Of a DNA stretch of 64,000 bases, positions 19,001 through 26,991 are shown piece by piece. Origin of the DNA: Planctomycetota bacterium. Its GTDB lineage: Bacteria; Planctomycetota; Phycisphaerae; Sedimentisphaerales; Anaerobacaceae. Numbering within the stretch: position 1 is the first letter of the stretch; each line of letters opens with the position of its first letter. Under the pieces are notes generated by a model. The model did not search any database. It was not told the origin of the DNA and worked only from the letters and a program-made list of their open reading frames with translations. Location of the stretch: positions 186,001-250,000 of the forward strand of contig VRUL01000003.1 in the NCBI GenBank assembly GCA_019456145.1, in the 5' to 3' direction. The position numbers and the translations under genes were made by a program.

Positions 19001-19930
19001 ATGCGGCAAAGGACTTTACCTGAATTTATGGGCAAAAAAATAAATGATAGCCAGATTAAAAGATTGCCTGAAAATGCAAAATCACAAGTATCTGTCATAA
19101 TTCTTACATTCAATGAGCAATTGAACCTTTCGTATGCGCTTGCCAGCGTCAAGGGATGGTCCGACGACATCCATATCGTAGATTCCGGAAGTACAGATCA
19201 AACACTTGATATTGTAAGGGAGTTTGATGTTCACATTCACTCCAATCCATGGAAAAACTGGGCAGAACAACGGAACTGGGCCTTGGATAATTGCCTGTTA
19301 AAACATCAATGGGTACTTTTTCTCGATGCTGATGAACAGTTAACTCCAGCCGGTGCTGTAGAGATTGCACATCGAACTCAAAATGCCCCGGAACATTGTC
19401 TGAGTTTTTACCTCAGCTTTGACTTTTATTTTTTCGGTAGACTTGTTCAAAATGCAATGTATCCTCATCTAAGGCTTGTAAGGAAGGAAAAGATTAGGTG
19501 GCAGTCCTATGGTGCTCGTGAATTCTGCTCTGCTCCTGTTAATTCCCCTTTAATCCGGGCAAAACTTATACATCACGACCATCGTGGAATAGGTTATTGG
19601 TTAAAAAAACAAATTCAAAACGCTGAGATTGAAGCCGCTGAATTATACAATAAAAAAGGGCATAAACACGATGACCCGAAAACAGGAACTAACGATAATG
19701 AATTTCCTCCAGTTAAACAAAAGTTCCGCCACAATGCCAGGGAAATGCTGAATTCCTTTTGCCCTCCTTTGGTCAGGCCCATATTCTTTTTTGCCCATCA
19801 TATTATATTCAAAACAAAACTTTTTGATGGAAGGGCAGCTGTTGCGTACGCATTGTTATTTGGGCTCTGGTATCCAATTATGATCGATGTAAAGTACTTA
19901 AAATTGTGTTTAACAAAAGCCAATAAATGA
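19001..19930 (+). CDS. GT2 family glycosyltransferase (WaaE/KdtX-like)
   Basis: A 309-residue GT-A enzyme. After about 25 residues comes VSVIILTFNEQLNLSYALAS, then DIHIVDSGSTDQTLDI and NPWKNWAEQRNWAL, and the metal-binding FLDADEQLT near residue 106. That order is characteristic of the LPS-core WaaE/KdtX branch of GT2. Downstream WQSYGAREFCSAPV and the His-rich IHHDHRGIGYWLKKQI fit the same group. ATG at 19001 is used; a second ATG at 19028 is possible since neither has a strong ribosome site. It is ATGA-coupled to the next GT4 gene. Confidence 0.85.
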   Translation: MRQRTLPEFMGKKINDSQIKRLPENAKSQVSVIILTFNEQLNLSYALASVKGWSDDIHIVDSGSTDQTLDIVREFDVHIHSNPWKNWAEQRNWALDNCLLKHQWVLFLDADEQLTPAGAVEIAHRTQNAPEHCLSFYLSFDFYFFGRLVQNAMYPHLRLVRKEKIRWQSYGAREFCSAPVNSPLIRAKLIHHDHRGIGYWLKKQIQNAEIEAAELYNKKGHKHDDPKTGTNDNEFPPVKQKFRHNAREMLNSFCPPLVRPIFFFAHHIIFKTKLFDGRAAVAYALLFGLWYPIMIDVKYLKLCLTKANK

Positions 19931-21117
19931 ATTTGCTCTTTACGACAACACATCTTCCGCCTGACAACCATTTTGGAGGTGTCGTTCAATCTGGCCAGGC
20001 TTTGCTAATGAGCTTAAAAAAACTTATCTCAAATATTACTACCTGCTGCGTCAGTGCCAACCCAAAACAAGTGATAGAAAATAATATCCACCATCCTGTT
20101 TGCACAAAAACTTTTATCTGCCATCGATGGGGCTTCTCCCCTGGCTTCGCTCCACGTTTCAAAGATTTGGCTCAAAAAGCAGACATAGTAGTCATTAATG
20201 GTATCATGACATACCCTATGACTACAGCTGGAATAATATCCAAAAATCTTAATAAACCTTATGTCGTATCATTAAGAGGAGGACTTCTTCCTCGCCATAT
20301 GGCCATGAAACCAAAGAGAAAAAAGGCCTTTTTAAAGTTGTTCGTCCGTCCTATCTTGAACAACGCCGCTGCTATTCATGCAACGTGCGAAGCAGAGTAC
20401 AACTGTGCTATTAAGCTTGGCTTAAAAGCACCGGCAATAATTGTGCCAAACGGTACAAACCTGCCTCCTGAGAACTTGGAAAATCCCGATGGGGATCTTT
20501 CGAAAAAACTAAAATCCCTCTCTAAACAACGGCTGGTCTTATTTATGGGGCGAATCGAACCCATAAAGGGATTGGACATCCTGCTGCAATCATGGGCAGA
20601 TTTGACCAGCGAAGATCATTATAAAAATGTTAATTTGATGATTGCTGGCCCGGATGAGCGAAACTACACCAGAAAACTAAAATCAATGACCTCCAAACTT
20701 GGAATAGATGATAAGGTATTTTTCTATGGAATGGTCGATAATAATTCAAAGTGGCTGCTTTACAAACAAGCCGACATATTTATTCTTCCTTCTTATTCGG
20801 AAAACTTCGGCCTTGTTGTTGCTGAAGCGCTCGCCAGTGGAACACCTGTCATCACTACAACCTCTACACCATGGGAAAATTTAGAGACATATAATGCCGG
20901 AAAATGGGTATCACCTGAAAAACAATCGTTAGCCAATGCCCTAAGACAACTACTCGACATGTCAGGTGAAAAGCTCAGGACTATGGGAAAAGAGGGCCAA
21001 AAGATGGTACGGGAAAATTACTCATGGGATAGAATCGCCGGAAAATTAGTCTCAGTTTATCAATATGTTCTTGAAAAAAAAGACATCTCTGTGTACCCTG
21101 GAAAAAATAGAATCTAA
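19927..21117 (+). CDS. GT4 family glycosyltransferase
   Basis: A 396-residue GT-B protein whose ATG overlaps the previous stop. The N-terminus NLLFTTTHLPPDNHFGGVVQSGQAL is a clear family-4 acceptor loop. The donor domain shows LVLFMGRIEPIKGLDILLQSW near residue 200, MIAGPDERNYTRKL, and YSENFGLVVAEALASGTPVITTTSTPWENL near 300-328. It probably adds one sugar of the repeat unit together with the GT2 proteins on either side. Confidence 0.88.
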   Translation: MNLLFTTTHLPPDNHFGGVVQSGQALLMSLKKLISNITTCCVSANPKQVIENNIHHPVCTKTFICHRWGFSPGFAPRFKDLAQKADIVVINGIMTYPMTTAGIISKNLNKPYVVSLRGGLLPRHMAMKPKRKKAFLKLFVRPILNNAAAIHATCEAEYNCAIKLGLKAPAIIVPNGTNLPPENLENPDGDLSKKLKSLSKQRLVLFMGRIEPIKGLDILLQSWADLTSEDHYKNVNLMIAGPDERNYTRKLKSMTSKLGIDDKVFFYGMVDNNSKWLLYKQADIFILPSYSENFGLVVAEALASGTPVITTTSTPWENLETYNAGKWVSPEKQSLANALRQLLDMSGEKLRTMGKEGQKMVRENYSWDRIAGKLVSVYQYVLEKKDISVYPGKNRI

Positions 21118-21141
21118 ATATTCTTTTTTACTTACTAAAAC

Positions 21142-21933
21142 ATGGCATTAAAAGTTAGCATTATAACTCCGGTACTCAATGGAGAAAGCGCCATCGCGAA
21201 CGCCATCGAAAGCGTAATACAACAAGACTATGATAATATTGAACATATTATTATTGATGGAAATTCAACCGACGAAACTTCCTCAATCGTCAAGAAATAT
21301 ACCAACCATATTGATATTTTTGTATCTGAACCGGATGAAGGTGTATATGATGCTATGAACAAGGGCATTAAATTAGCAACCGGAGACATTATAGCAACAC
21401 TGAACAGCGATGACACCTATGCAAGTCGGTACACTGTCAGAAATATGGTAGAGTTCATTGAAATTCACGGCTTGGATGCGGCATATGGAGATTTGATGTA
21501 CGTAAGTTGCAATAACACTGAAAAAATCGTACGATTTTGGAAAGCTGGAGAATATCGAAAAAGTGCATTTTGTTATGGTTGGGTTCTGCCACACCCAACT
21601 TTCTTCTGCAAAAAAGAAATTTTTGAAAAGTATGGCTATTACAACCCCAACCTCAGAGTAGCATCAGACTTTGATTTATTACTGCGCTTTATCGAAAAAA
21701 AACACATAAAAATTGGCTATCAGCCACAAGTAATTGTAAATATGCGCACTGGAGGCAAGGCATATGGCTTGACAGGAATTATTTGTGGTAATTTAGAAAT
21801 AATTAGTGCTTTCCGATTGAATGATATCAGTTTATCGCCATGGTTCTTCATACGAAAACCAATATTGAAATTATCTCAGTATTTTAGAAGGCCGAAACTC
21901 TATAGTCAAATGAGAGCAAGTAAACAAATTTAA
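21142..21933 (+). CDS. GT2 family glycosyltransferase
   Basis: A 263-residue GT-A enzyme of the WcaA/colanic-acid type. It shows VSIITPVLNGESAIANAIESV, QDYDNIEHIIIDGNSTDET, EPDEGVYDAMNKGIKLATGDIIATLNSDDTY with the metal-binding DD near residue 93, and LPHPTFFCKKEIFEKYGYYNPNLRVASDFDLLLRF near 150-185. This full set is typical of short GT2 enzymes in EPS loci. It is the last glycosyltransferase before the transposase remnant at 21941. Confidence 0.88.
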   Translation: MALKVSIITPVLNGESAIANAIESVIQQDYDNIEHIIIDGNSTDETSSIVKKYTNHIDIFVSEPDEGVYDAMNKGIKLATGDIIATLNSDDTYASRYTVRNMVEFIEIHGLDAAYGDLMYVSCNNTEKIVRFWKAGEYRKSAFCYGWVLPHPTFFCKKEIFEKYGYYNPNLRVASDFDLLLRFIEKKHIKIGYQPQVIVNMRTGGKAYGLTGIICGNLEIISAFRLNDISLSPWFFIRKPILKLSQYFRRPKLYSQMRASKQI

Positions 21934-21940
21934 TTTCTTT

Positions 21941-22169
21941 TGACCCGGCCCCCAAAAACTATACCATTGTGAATTTGAGGGTATCCGATAAAATTAGTTG
22001 GTTTTTAAGGAAAGGATACTCTTATGAAAAGGTGTTTCATTCAGTGAAAGAGACGAAGGTTCTTGTGGAGCGGTGGAGATTGGAATATAATAATCACCGT
22101 CCGCATAGTGGATTGGATTATATGAACCCAGCGGCCTTTGCAGGACGAATAACGTGGATAGCTCTCTAA
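21941..22169 (+). pseudogene. IS3-family transposase (OrfB) C-terminal remnant
   Basis: The reading frame at 21969-22169 encodes the last part of an IS3-type integrase catalytic domain. FHSVKETKVLVERWRLEYNNHRPHSGLDYMNPAAFA is the familiar end of these transposases, with the conserved catalytic Glu region and the NxxRPHSxL box. Only about 66 codons remain and there is no upstream DDE domain, so it is dead. The bases at 21941 (TGACCCGGCCCCC) look like an IS3-type terminal sequence, which would imply an internally deleted element. No matching right terminus was found. It separates the GT2 gene from the sugar transferase gene. Confidence 0.7.
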
Positions 22170-22227
22170 TCAAGGATGATAAATAAATCGGAGTTTTAGA
22201 TCACACATACGTGTTATCTTTTTATAT

Positions 22228-23481
22228 ATGGCCGCTCAACTGATTTTACTTGTAGCAAACGCTGTTCTGATCAATCTTGGTTTCCTAATTTCCTTCTTGA
22301 TTAGATACGGTTCGTTCCCTGAAAATATTTTCCTGCCGTACAGGAAAAGCTTTGTATTTCTCACCCTGATAAACATAACAGCATTGTTTTTTTTCAGGGT
22401 TTATAAAAGCAGGTTCAAGTCTTCGTGGGACTTGTTCAAAAGAGTATTTTTAGGATTGTTTTTCGGGACATTATTAAGTATTGCTTTTGTTTATGTCTTC
22501 AGGACCAGATGGAGTGCTTTCCCGACGGGCATTTTTGTTCTTTCTTCTTTGATAAACCTTCTCCTGATTTTTAAAGTGAACCAGTATATCTTAAAAGCTA
22601 AGAAAAAAATCATAAGGAAGGTCATAGTAATCGGTGAAGATGACATAGATGACATTGTAGGAAGAAAGGCTCTCGTAAAAAGACTCGGAATCGATGAGAT
22701 TAGACAGTTGGCAAAACATACCGACATTGATGAAGTTGTTATTTGCGAGAGAACTCATAATGAAAAGGACCTAAACCTTTTGATCTATCTTATACAAAAG
22801 TTCCAAATAGATGTTGTTTTTAATCCTTCTATTTATGTAGAACTTTTGTCTGGAAGAATTAATGGTGAAAGTTCATTCGGATTTCTCAGCACTTTCGTTG
22901 GAAAGAAACGGGATGTGGAGGAGTTCTTAATGAGGAGCCTTGATATAGTGGGCGGCATTCTTATTTTGCTCATTTCTGCGCCTGTGACTATCTTGATCTC
23001 TCTGCTTATCAAATTTTCATCTCCTGGAACGGTTTTTTACAAGCAGCAAAGAGTAGGTAAAGATGGCAAAGTCTTTACCTTATACAAATTCAGAACTATG
23101 GTCAAAGATGCGGAGAAGGAAATTGGTCCCGTCTTGGCAAGCCGAGATGACCTAAGGGTTACGAAATTCGGAAAGATTTTACGAGAGGCACGATTGGATG
23201 AGCTTCCACAGTTATTCAATGTACTACGAGGGGATATGAGCCTGGTTGGGCCCAGGCCGGAACGCCCACACTTTGTCAAGCAACACAAAGCTTTGCATGA
23301 ATTAAGATTGGCGGTAAAACCGGGCCTGACCGGACTTGCTCAGATTCGAAGCTTTTATGATTTGAAACCACGACATAAAATTAAATATGACTATCTGTAT
23401 ATTCAGAAAAGGTCACTGTCGCTAAATGTCTATGTCTTACTCAGGACTATACCGGTCATGTTCTCAAAAAGGGGTATGTAA
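22228..23481 (+). CDS. Polyprenyl glycosylphosphotransferase (initiating sugar-1-P transferase)
   Basis: A 417-residue PHPT enzyme. The N-terminus has four transmembrane helices (residues about 1-120), then a reduced CoA-binding-like region. The C-terminal catalytic bacterial sugar transferase domain (about 225-417) carries RSLDIVGGILILLISAP, GTVFYKQQRVGKDGKVFTLYKFRTM, LREARLDELPQLFNVLRGDMSLVGPRPERP and KPGLTGLAQI. It loads the first sugar phosphate onto undecaprenyl phosphate and so initiates the repeat unit assembled by this cluster. The central domain is shorter than usual, since the Gly-rich nucleotide loop is replaced by VIGEDDIDDIVGRKALV. Confidence 0.9.
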   Translation: MAAQLILLVANAVLINLGFLISFLIRYGSFPENIFLPYRKSFVFLTLINITALFFFRVYKSRFKSSWDLFKRVFLGLFFGTLLSIAFVYVFRTRWSAFPTGIFVLSSLINLLLIFKVNQYILKAKKKIIRKVIVIGEDDIDDIVGRKALVKRLGIDEIRQLAKHTDIDEVVICERTHNEKDLNLLIYLIQKFQIDVVFNPSIYVELLSGRINGESSFGFLSTFVGKKRDVEEFLMRSLDIVGGILILLISAPVTILISLLIKFSSPGTVFYKQQRVGKDGKVFTLYKFRTMVKDAEKEIGPVLASRDDLRVTKFGKILREARLDELPQLFNVLRGDMSLVGPRPERPHFVKQHKALHELRLAVKPGLTGLAQIRSFYDLKPRHKIKYDYLYIQKRSLSLNVYVLLRTIPVMFSKRGM

Positions 23482-23507
23482 AACAATTCTTCTTCTGCCA
23501 TATACAG

Positions 23508-23600
23508 TCAGCACAGCATTTCTCTAAAATACTGAATAGTTTTCATCAATCCTTCATCCAAATTTGTCTTTGGTTGCCATTTCAGGGTTTTCTTTGCCAG
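23508..23600 (-). pseudogene. C-terminal stub of an NAD-dependent sugar epimerase/UDP-glucuronate decarboxylase
   Basis: Read on the minus strand, 31 codons give LAKKTLKWQPKTNLDEG followed by LMKTIQYFREML and a stop. This is the usual last helix of UXS/dTDP-glucose-dehydratase-type extended SDR proteins. Homology stops abruptly at about 23600, where the plus strand becomes a tyrosine recombinase fragment. The rest of the gene is absent, so this is a breakpoint scar. A nucleotide-sugar enzyme is the expected content at the end of a polysaccharide cluster. Confidence 0.7.
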
Positions 23601-23881
23601 TCCACGATCTAAGAAGAACAGCGATTTGCGATTGGTTTGTGCAGGGAATGACGGAATATGACGTTATGAAACTTGCCGGGCACTCAGAATTCAGCTCCAC
23701 TCACAAATATTACATAACTGTGAGGGATGATTTGATTGACAGAACAAGGCTGGCTACAGCTCGCGGTTTATGCAAGAAATTGGTGCACTTTGGTGCACCG
23801 CCTGTTTCCGGAGCAAAACCGATTGACAACGTATATGAGAAATCGTTATATTACCAAGACTTAAGTAAGAAGCGCCCGTAG
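23597..23881 (+). pseudogene. Tyrosine recombinase (XerD/phage integrase) C-terminal fragment
   Basis: The frame reads VHDLRRTAICDWFVQGMTEYDVMKLAGHSEFSSTHKYY, the end of a tyrosine recombinase. It carries the HxLR box (His/Arg), the GHS histidine block and the nucleophile Tyr region. The N-terminal DNA-binding domain and the first catalytic Arg are missing, and the open frame upstream belongs to the antisense of an epimerase stub. It therefore cannot be active. The stop codon (23879-23881) lies inside the first bases of the tRNA-Arg gene, which suggests this is the scar of an integrated element or a recombination junction at the tRNA. Confidence 0.72.
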
Positions 23882-23945
23882 CTCAGTTGGACAGAGCAAC
23901 GGATTTCTAATCCGTAGGTCGCAGGTTCGAGTCCTGCCGGGCGTG
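23872..23945 (+). tRNA. tRNA-Arg (anticodon TCT)
   Basis: A cloverleaf can be folded by eye. The acceptor stem GCGCCCG pairs with CGGGCGT (one G-T pair at position 1-72). The D-arm is AGCTCAGTTGGACAGAGC. The anticodon stem is ACGGA/TCCGT with loop TTTCTAA, giving TCT. The T-arm GCAGG-TTCGAGT-CCTGC is perfect. The discriminator is G, and no CCA is encoded. It decodes AGA arginine. A recombinase remnant ends inside its 5' end and gene fragments lie 3', so the locus may have been an integration site. Confidence 0.93.
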
Positions 23946-24050
23946 TTTATGATTATTGACAAAGGAAGGACTTACGACTTCTCGTTTTTTGCCATTTTCC
24001 TCGAAAACACCTACTGACCAGATTGTTCCACTTAGAGTGGATTCGCTTCC

Positions 24051-24300
24051 ATGGACGCTGGATCAGAGGGTGGAACGCTGACCTCTCGTCCGATACGATT
24101 TGCCGGCAAGTACCTCTTCGTCAATATTAACGCTCCCCAAGGCAGACCTCGTGTGGAAGTGCTCGACAAGTCGGGCCGTGTGATCGATCCCTATAACCGC
24201 GATAACTGTATACCGGTTAGCTGCGATTCCACCATCAAAGCAGTTACATGGAAGGGAGTCAATGACTTGTCTCAACTGGCCGCTTGTTTATTATCTAAGC
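24051..24300 (+). pseudogene. Fragment of a secreted-protein C-terminal domain (copy 1, contains direct repeat)
   Basis: The frame reads DAGSEGGTLTSRPIRFAGKY, LFVNINAPQGRPRVEVLD and DNCIPVSCDSTIKAVTWKG. I recognise this as the C-terminal all-beta segment of large planctomycete secreted or glycosidase-like proteins, where the usual continuation is DLSxLAGTPVRFRF. Here homology breaks off just after NDLSQLA. No start, N-terminal domain or proper end is present, so it is a decayed piece. Its 3' 84 bp recur exactly at 25507. Identification is from remembered family appearance, not from a search. Confidence 0.55.
24194..24277 (+). repeat. 84-bp perfect direct repeat, copy 1
   Basis: The 84 bases from TAACCGCGATAACTG to GACTTGTCTCAACT are identical to 25507-25590. 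Copies are 1,313 bp apart and in the same orientation. They bracket the intact methyltransferase gene (24403-25212). After one mismatch the match resumes for GCCG only. Confidence 0.95.
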
Positions 24301-24402
24301 AGTGTCAGTGCCATCTGAGACATTGAGTTTGCCGAAGTAGATTGACACGGAAGAGGATTCGTAATTTCCCTTTTATCCGTTGCAGGGGTGTATATACGGG
24401 GT

Positions 24403-25212
24403 TTATTCATTGCGTATATCCTTGAATGGTCTAATTGTGCCATCTTTATTGCGCTTAATAATACCAATAACGACCGCATTTCCACTCCGGAACGGGTATC
24501 CATACTTTGCTTCACGAACATCACTCCATCCGACTTCTATCCACCTATTGCTATAATGTGAGATTCTTTGTAGATAGTAAGTTTCTGTAAAACGTAGTTT
24601 ATTTTCTTTAAATAACTTATCCATTTCCGTGTTATGACCCAAAGGGAAAGTGATGACCAGTTCACCTCCAGGGGCAAGGCACCTGATCATGCTCTCAAGA
24701 GCAATCAAAGTTTTTTTGCCATCCTTTGGCGTTTCGTCCCAACCAACATGTTCCAAAGTTGAGATACTCACGATTAAATCATAGGGTTCAGTCGTGCTAA
24801 AATCGACCACGTCCTGATTGATCACACCATCTGTTTTATCATGCTTGTCAAGAGTGTCATGTTGGAAGGAAAAAAAGTTGGAAAGACTATTACCTACTTC
24901 AAGAATTCTTCTCCCAGCATATAATTGCACCTTTTGCCAAATGATGGGTACTTCAATAGCCCGTTCAATCAGGAAAGTCAAACCATACCAATGATAGAAG
25001 TAGTGGTAGCTTCGCTCTTGAAAGGTAAATGTTCCTGGTCTTTCGAGGTAAATTCGATATACACCTAGCAAGTAATATAGAGGCCTTAGTATTGGCCAAT
25101 AAATAAGATATACAAAGATGAAATGCTTTATTCGCTTGTACCATTTTCTTTCATTCACCCTTTTATGATATTCCTTAACCTCACATTTCCCATTTGACTT
25201 CATAAACGACAT
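24403..25212 (-). CDS. SAM-dependent methyltransferase-like protein with N-terminal membrane segment
   Basis: A 269-residue protein. A basic N-terminus precedes a hydrophobic segment (about residues 30-53, HFIFVYLIYWPILRPLYYLLG). The C-terminal part is a class I methyltransferase-like fold: RRILEVGNSLSNFFSF near residues 101-116 is a degenerate motif I (EVGNSLS instead of GxGxG). It is followed by YDLIVSISTLEHVGWDE and ALESMIRCLAPGGELVITFPLGHN, both well conserved. It is the only complete gene in the scar zone, opposite in strand to the polysaccharide cluster and flanked by 84-bp direct repeats. A glycan-methylating role is plausible but not shown. SAM binding may be altered. Confidence 0.75.
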   Translation of the reverse strand: MSFMKSNGKCEVKEYHKRVNERKWYKRIKHFIFVYLIYWPILRPLYYLLGVYRIYLERPGTFTFQERSYHYFYHWYGLTFLIERAIEVPIIWQKVQLYAGRRILEVGNSLSNFFSFQHDTLDKHDKTDGVINQDVVDFSTTEPYDLIVSISTLEHVGWDETPKDGKKTLIALESMIRCLAPGGELVITFPLGHNTEMDKLFKENKLRFTETYYLQRISHYSNRWIEVGWSDVREAKYGYPFRSGNAVVIGIIKRNKDGTIRPFKDIRNE

Positions 25213-25360
25213 TTCTGCACGCTTTCACACTTTTGCTGATGCACTCCTATGAAATTCACACCCTATAATAACAAAACTACACTATCATTTCAACGAATTT
25301 CTTGAGAACCCGCCAGCCTACACGCCATTGAACACAAAAAGGGCCGTCTGTTTGCGTCTA

Positions 25361-25506
25361 TTATACGCTTATTTCTTCCAAAGTTCCCGCTGGAGCAAGC
25401 TGCGTTTTCAGGTCTTCCAAGAGAGCGTCAAACTCTTCCGGGCTTTCCGCACCTTCCCCTACGGTAATAACAGCCTCTTTAGCAAGTAAGCCGTGTTTAA
25501 GAGCGT
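25361..25506 (-). pseudogene. Fragment of a planctomycete conserved hypothetical gene (KHGL family)
   Basis: Read on the minus strand the segment gives NALKHGLLAKEAVITVGEG, AESPEEFDALLEDLKTQLAP and AGTLEE. This matches residues about 32-72 of the intact protein at 48974 (NSVKHGLFARQTVIS, then LLLSELAPASPMES). It is fused at 25506/25507 to the antisense of the 84-bp repeat, so the local open frame is a chimera. Neither the start nor the rest of the gene is present. Confidence 0.65.
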
Positions 25507-25590
25507 TAACCGCGATAACTGTATACCGGTTAGCTGCGATTCCACCATCAAAGCAGTTACATGGAAGGGAGTCAATGACTTGTCTCAACT
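25507..25590 (+). repeat. 84-bp perfect direct repeat, copy 2 (with gene fragment)
   Basis: Identical to 24194-24277. In this copy the plus-strand frame (DNCIPVSCDSTIKAVTWKG, then NDLSQLAGTPV) continues four codons further into the expected family sequence before breaking at about 25605. Its left edge at 25507 is a sharp join to an unrelated gene fragment. The 200 bp to the right (25606-25805) show no recognisable gene. Confidence 0.93.
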
Positions 25591-25805
25591 AGCCGGTACC
25601 CCGGTTGTAGTTGCGCCATGCTTAGAAAACTGAGAAATAGGGACTACAAAGTATCCGTAAGCGAGAGAGTTATAGTACATCAACTCGATTCTACAATTGA
25701 TTGAAATATTGATAAATCAATCAAAAACGTTCTACACCTATTCCAATTCAAACCGCAATCTGGTTGGCTCAAGATATAAACCAAATGCTGATTCACCATT
25801 AGCAT

Positions 25806-26948
25806 TTATATTGGTTCGTTGGCAAGGAGATGCCACATGGCCGAACCGTCTTGGGGACCTGAGTATTCAATCATTCCATCTTTACCGATTATAAAAATTT
25901 CAGGTACTTTTCTGACACCATATTTCCTTTTCGTGATTCCATAGGTGTCGATTAATACGTCGAATTTTATGTTCCTGTCTGTTATATATTTTTCAGCACT
26001 CTCTGGAGTAGCGCCCATTGCAACGAAAATAACCTTGAAGCCACTATCGGCTGAATTGCCGTCAAGCTGGTTTAAAAGAGGAATCTTGGCCGTACAATGC
26101 GGACAGATAGTATTACCGAATACAAGGAGTATCTCCTTACCTCGTTGTTCGCTGAGGGTCACTAAGTGGTCTTTCGTGTCAGGTAGTGTAAATTCAGGTG
26201 CCGATTGGCCCGGAAGGGGAACAGGTTCAATTATAAGTTGCTCCTGAATTTCTCTGACATTCGCCCGGAAATTGTGGGCATCAATGGCAGCAGCTTCACG
26301 CATTTTCATATTATTAGCGAAGGCTTCATTATAGTTAGTCATGGCACTGGCGGCGCTGGAGTCTCCGATAATAAGCCTTAATCCATCCACGTTACTCCAA
26401 ATCCAATAACCTCGCCATGAGTAGATGTAGTCATCATCCCCCGGGATAGTCATATAGTTACTACCATTAGAGTCATAATAATAAATGGTTATATCAATCC
26501 ATCCGGCTGTCTGCGCATCTGGTAATGATAATGTTTCAACGCCGTTAGTGACATTGACATCTTCGAAGTAAAGCGAATTGTCTGACAAAGAGCCGGCTGC
26601 GCCAGGCAGCGTCAAAGTCAAGTTGGCTGCATCGGCATACAGCCAATATGCCTTGTTCGTTCTAAGAGCATCGTCGTCACCGGGAACAAATTTGGACACC
26701 TGTTTAAAACTGTCAAAATAATATACTGTACTCTGGAGCCATCCGGCTTGTTGTGCTTCGCCGATGGTTTTTGTTACTGCTCCCTGATGAACTAATGCGT
26801 CTGCCCAAAGGAATGGTTTGGGACTTGAATAGCCTAAAATATTCCATCCTGTCTGCAATGGTATATTTGGCTCTGTGTTTGCATCAATGGGATCTAGTTG
26901 AACTACGAGAATGCAGATAAATATTGATAACAAGTTGAATAACTTCAA
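25806..26948 (-). CDS. TlpA/redoxin-domain thiol protein with duplicated N-terminal repeat domain
   Basis: About 380 residues from a TTG at 26948, preceded by AGGTGG. This start gives a clean signal peptide (KLFNLLSIFICILVVQLDPIDA) and avoids overlap with the upstream gene. The N-terminal 250 residues contain two related blocks, AQQAGWLQSTVYYFDS...VPGDDDALRTNKAYWLYAD and AQTAGWIDITIYYYDS...IPGDDDYIYSWRGYWIWSN. This looks like an all-beta repeat domain. A thioredoxin-like domain follows (SAPEFTLPDTKDHLVTLSEQRGK) with the redox CPHC near residue 283 and IIGKDGMIEYSG. It is probably a periplasmic or surface disulfide/thiol oxidoreductase. The partner is unknown. It follows the dockerin gene by 43 bp, likely in one transcript. 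Confidence 0.82.
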   Translation of the reverse strand: MKLFNLLSIFICILVVQLDPIDANTEPNIPLQTGWNILGYSSPKPFLWADALVHQGAVTKTIGEAQQAGWLQSTVYYFDSFKQVSKFVPGDDDALRTNKAYWLYADAANLTLTLPGAAGSLSDNSLYFEDVNVTNGVETLSLPDAQTAGWIDITIYYYDSNGSNYMTIPGDDDYIYSWRGYWIWSNVDGLRLIIGDSSAASAMTNYNEAFANNMKMREAAAIDAHNFRANVREIQEQLIIEPVPLPGQSAPEFTLPDTKDHLVTLSEQRGKEILLVFGNTICPHCTAKIPLLNQLDGNSADSGFKVIFVAMGATPESAEKYITDRNIKFDVLIDTYGITKRKYGVRKVPEIFIIGKDGMIEYSGPQDGSAMWHLLANEPI

Positions 26949-26991
26949 AATACCACCTGTAAATTGGACAACAAGTTGTGTTGGTAATTTA

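Noticed and set aside
23564..23600. Start of the recombinase frame as given by the open frame
   Set aside because: These bases are the antisense of the epimerase C-terminus, so they are not part of the recombinase.
24194..25590. Direct repeats read as transposon ends
   Set aside because: 84-bp direct (not inverted) repeats made of coding fragments, no transposase inside, and asymmetric flanks. This is a duplication rather than a transposon.
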